Positions 63,231 to 64,000 of a DNA stretch of 64,000 nucleotides are shown here, one piece after another. The notes beneath the pieces are model-generated. The model ran no database searches. It was given only the letters and a program-made list of their open reading frames with translations, and was not told where the DNA came from. The position numbers were made by a program, and so were the translations under genes. How positions within the stretch are numbered: position 1 is the first letter of the stretch; each line of letters opens with the position of its first letter. The stretch comes from Methylovulum sp. (GTDB lineage Bacteria > Pseudomonadota > Gammaproteobacteria > Methylococcales > Methylomonadaceae): the NCBI GenBank assembly GCA_030653435.1, contig JAURZI010000035.1, forward strand, positions 1-64,000, in the 5' to 3' direction.

Positions 63231-64000
63231 GTGAAAAAGCAATTAGTCGTTATCGGCAACGGCATGGCGGGCATGCGTACCGTAGAGGAACTGCTGGATG
63301 CCGCGCCGGATAGCTATGAGATCACCGTTTTCGGCGCCGAGCCTTACGGCAATTATAACCGTATCCTGTTGTCTTCGGTGCTGAGCGGTGAGAAGAGCAT
63401 GGACGATATCGTTATCAATGACCGCCAGTGGTATGCCGATAACGGCATCCGGCTTTATACCGGTGCCGATAAAGCTGCCGTGCGTATAGACCGCGCGGGC
63501 AAAAAAGTCTATGCACAAGACGGTACGGTTGCCGCGTATGACCGCTTGTTGATTGCCACCGGTTCCAAGGCCATGATACCGCCTATCCCAGGCCATGATT
63601 TAGGCGGTGTGGTTAGTTTTCGTGACATCGTCGATGTCAATAAGATGTTGGCCTATAGTCGTAGCCACAACAAAGCCGTGGTGCTGGGCGGCGGCCTGTT
63701 AGGGCTGGAAGCGGCTAATGGCCTGGCTTTGAGGGGCATGGATGTGACCGTGGTGCATAACCATGACCGATTGCTGAACCGGCAAATGGACAAACCGGCG
63801 GCACGGCTATTACAGGCAGAACTGGAGCGGCGTGGGCTAAAATTTAAGATGGCTGCCCAAACCCGGCAATTGTTGGGCGATGATTGCGGGCATATCGTCG
63901 CCGTCGAGTTTGAGGACGGCAGCGGGCTGGCCTGCGACTTGTTTGTCATGGCGGTGGGGGTACGCCCGAACATTAGCCTGGCGCAGGCATCCGGGCTGCA
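63231..64000 (+). CDS. NirB-like FAD-dependent NAD(P)H oxidoreductase, 3' end outside window
   Basis: At least 256 residues from GTG 63231 (AAGG upstream), open to the right edge. KKQLVVIGNGMAGMRTVEELL carries the FAD Rossmann motif, then EPYGNYNRILLSSVLSGEK, LLIATGSKAMIPPIPG and KAVVLGGGLLGLEAANGLA. It is similar to the N-terminus of NirB. It may be a second NirB or the electron-transfer part of an assimilatory nitrate reductase (NasB/NasC type); the missing 3' end would decide. Confidence 0.9.
   Translation, partial: MKKQLVVIGNGMAGMRTVEELLDAAPDSYEITVFGAEPYGNYNRILLSSVLSGEKSMDDIVINDRQWYADNGIRLYTGADKAAVRIDRAGKKVYAQDGTVAAYDRLLIATGSKAMIPPIPGHDLGGVVSFRDIVDVNKMLAYSRSHNKAVVLGGGLLGLEAANGLALRGMDVTVVHNHDRLLNRQMDKPAARLLQAELERRGLKFKMAAQTRQLLGDDCGHIVAVEFEDGSGLACDLFVMAVGVRPNISLAQASGL

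Overview
The window looks like a chromosomal segment from a gammaproteobacterial methylotroph or methanotroph (Methylococcales-like). This is inferred from a complete NAD-dependent, molybdenum-type formate dehydrogenase operon, an MxaD-like periplasmic SRPBCC protein next to a YVTN beta-propeller, and gammaproteobacterial housekeeping clusters. No rRNA or species marker is present, so the genus is open.

Layout. 1-5.7 kb (minus): two paralogous large surface or secreted RTX-type proteins. The left one runs off the window and carries about 100-residue cadherin-like repeats. Both have the same kind of 5' leader, including a hairpin at the same distance from the start codon. 6.1-12 kb (minus): mtgA, then an autoregulated ABC-type tripartite efflux operon (CecR-like TetR, FtsX-like permease, ATPase, HlyD-type adaptor, outer-membrane factor). 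12.1-14.6 kb: MxaD-like protein, beta-propeller and a 95-residue unknown, converging on a beta-carbonic anhydrase. 14.8-25.7 kb: the conserved nnr-tsaE-ami-mutL-miaA cluster, split by a TfpX/TfpZ-like gene and a minus-strand porin / PstS-like protein / diguanylate cyclase operon. 25.7-33.2 kb: beta-propeller, DUF4242 protein with a TetR regulator, lon, HU, tRNA-Val, tRNA-Asp and a PpiD-type foldase. 33.2-35.5 kb: MgtC/SapB-type membrane protein, GNAT and ASCH proteins.

35.8-41.8 kb (minus): fdsG-fdsB-fdsA-fdhD-fdsD, oxidising formate to CO2 with NAD+. 42-43.9 kb: purEK and a second tRNA-Asp. 44-49.4 kb: TetR, lplT-aas (lysophospholipid uptake and reacylation), and a divergent HxlR/GST pair with two matching palindromic operators.

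49.5-56.6 kb is the accessory island: IS1 and IS630 remnants, a Mu-like prophage remnant (frameshifted amidase, Mor-like and GemA-like proteins), a two-gene XRE-ImmA/IrrE module, a TPR-HEPN gene pair between two roughly 80-bp inverted repeats, and a Uma2 protein. The HEPN pair is the best candidate for an undescribed mobile toxin-antitoxin or defence cassette.

56.9-64 kb (plus): an oligopeptide-type solute-binding lipoprotein, then an assimilatory nitrite reductase operon (nirB, nirD, PhzF-like protein, second NirB-like flavoprotein running off the right edge). It is preceded by a leader with two A1/G4 hexaloop hairpins and an intrinsic terminator, which fits ANTAR-protein (NasR/NasT-type) antitermination.
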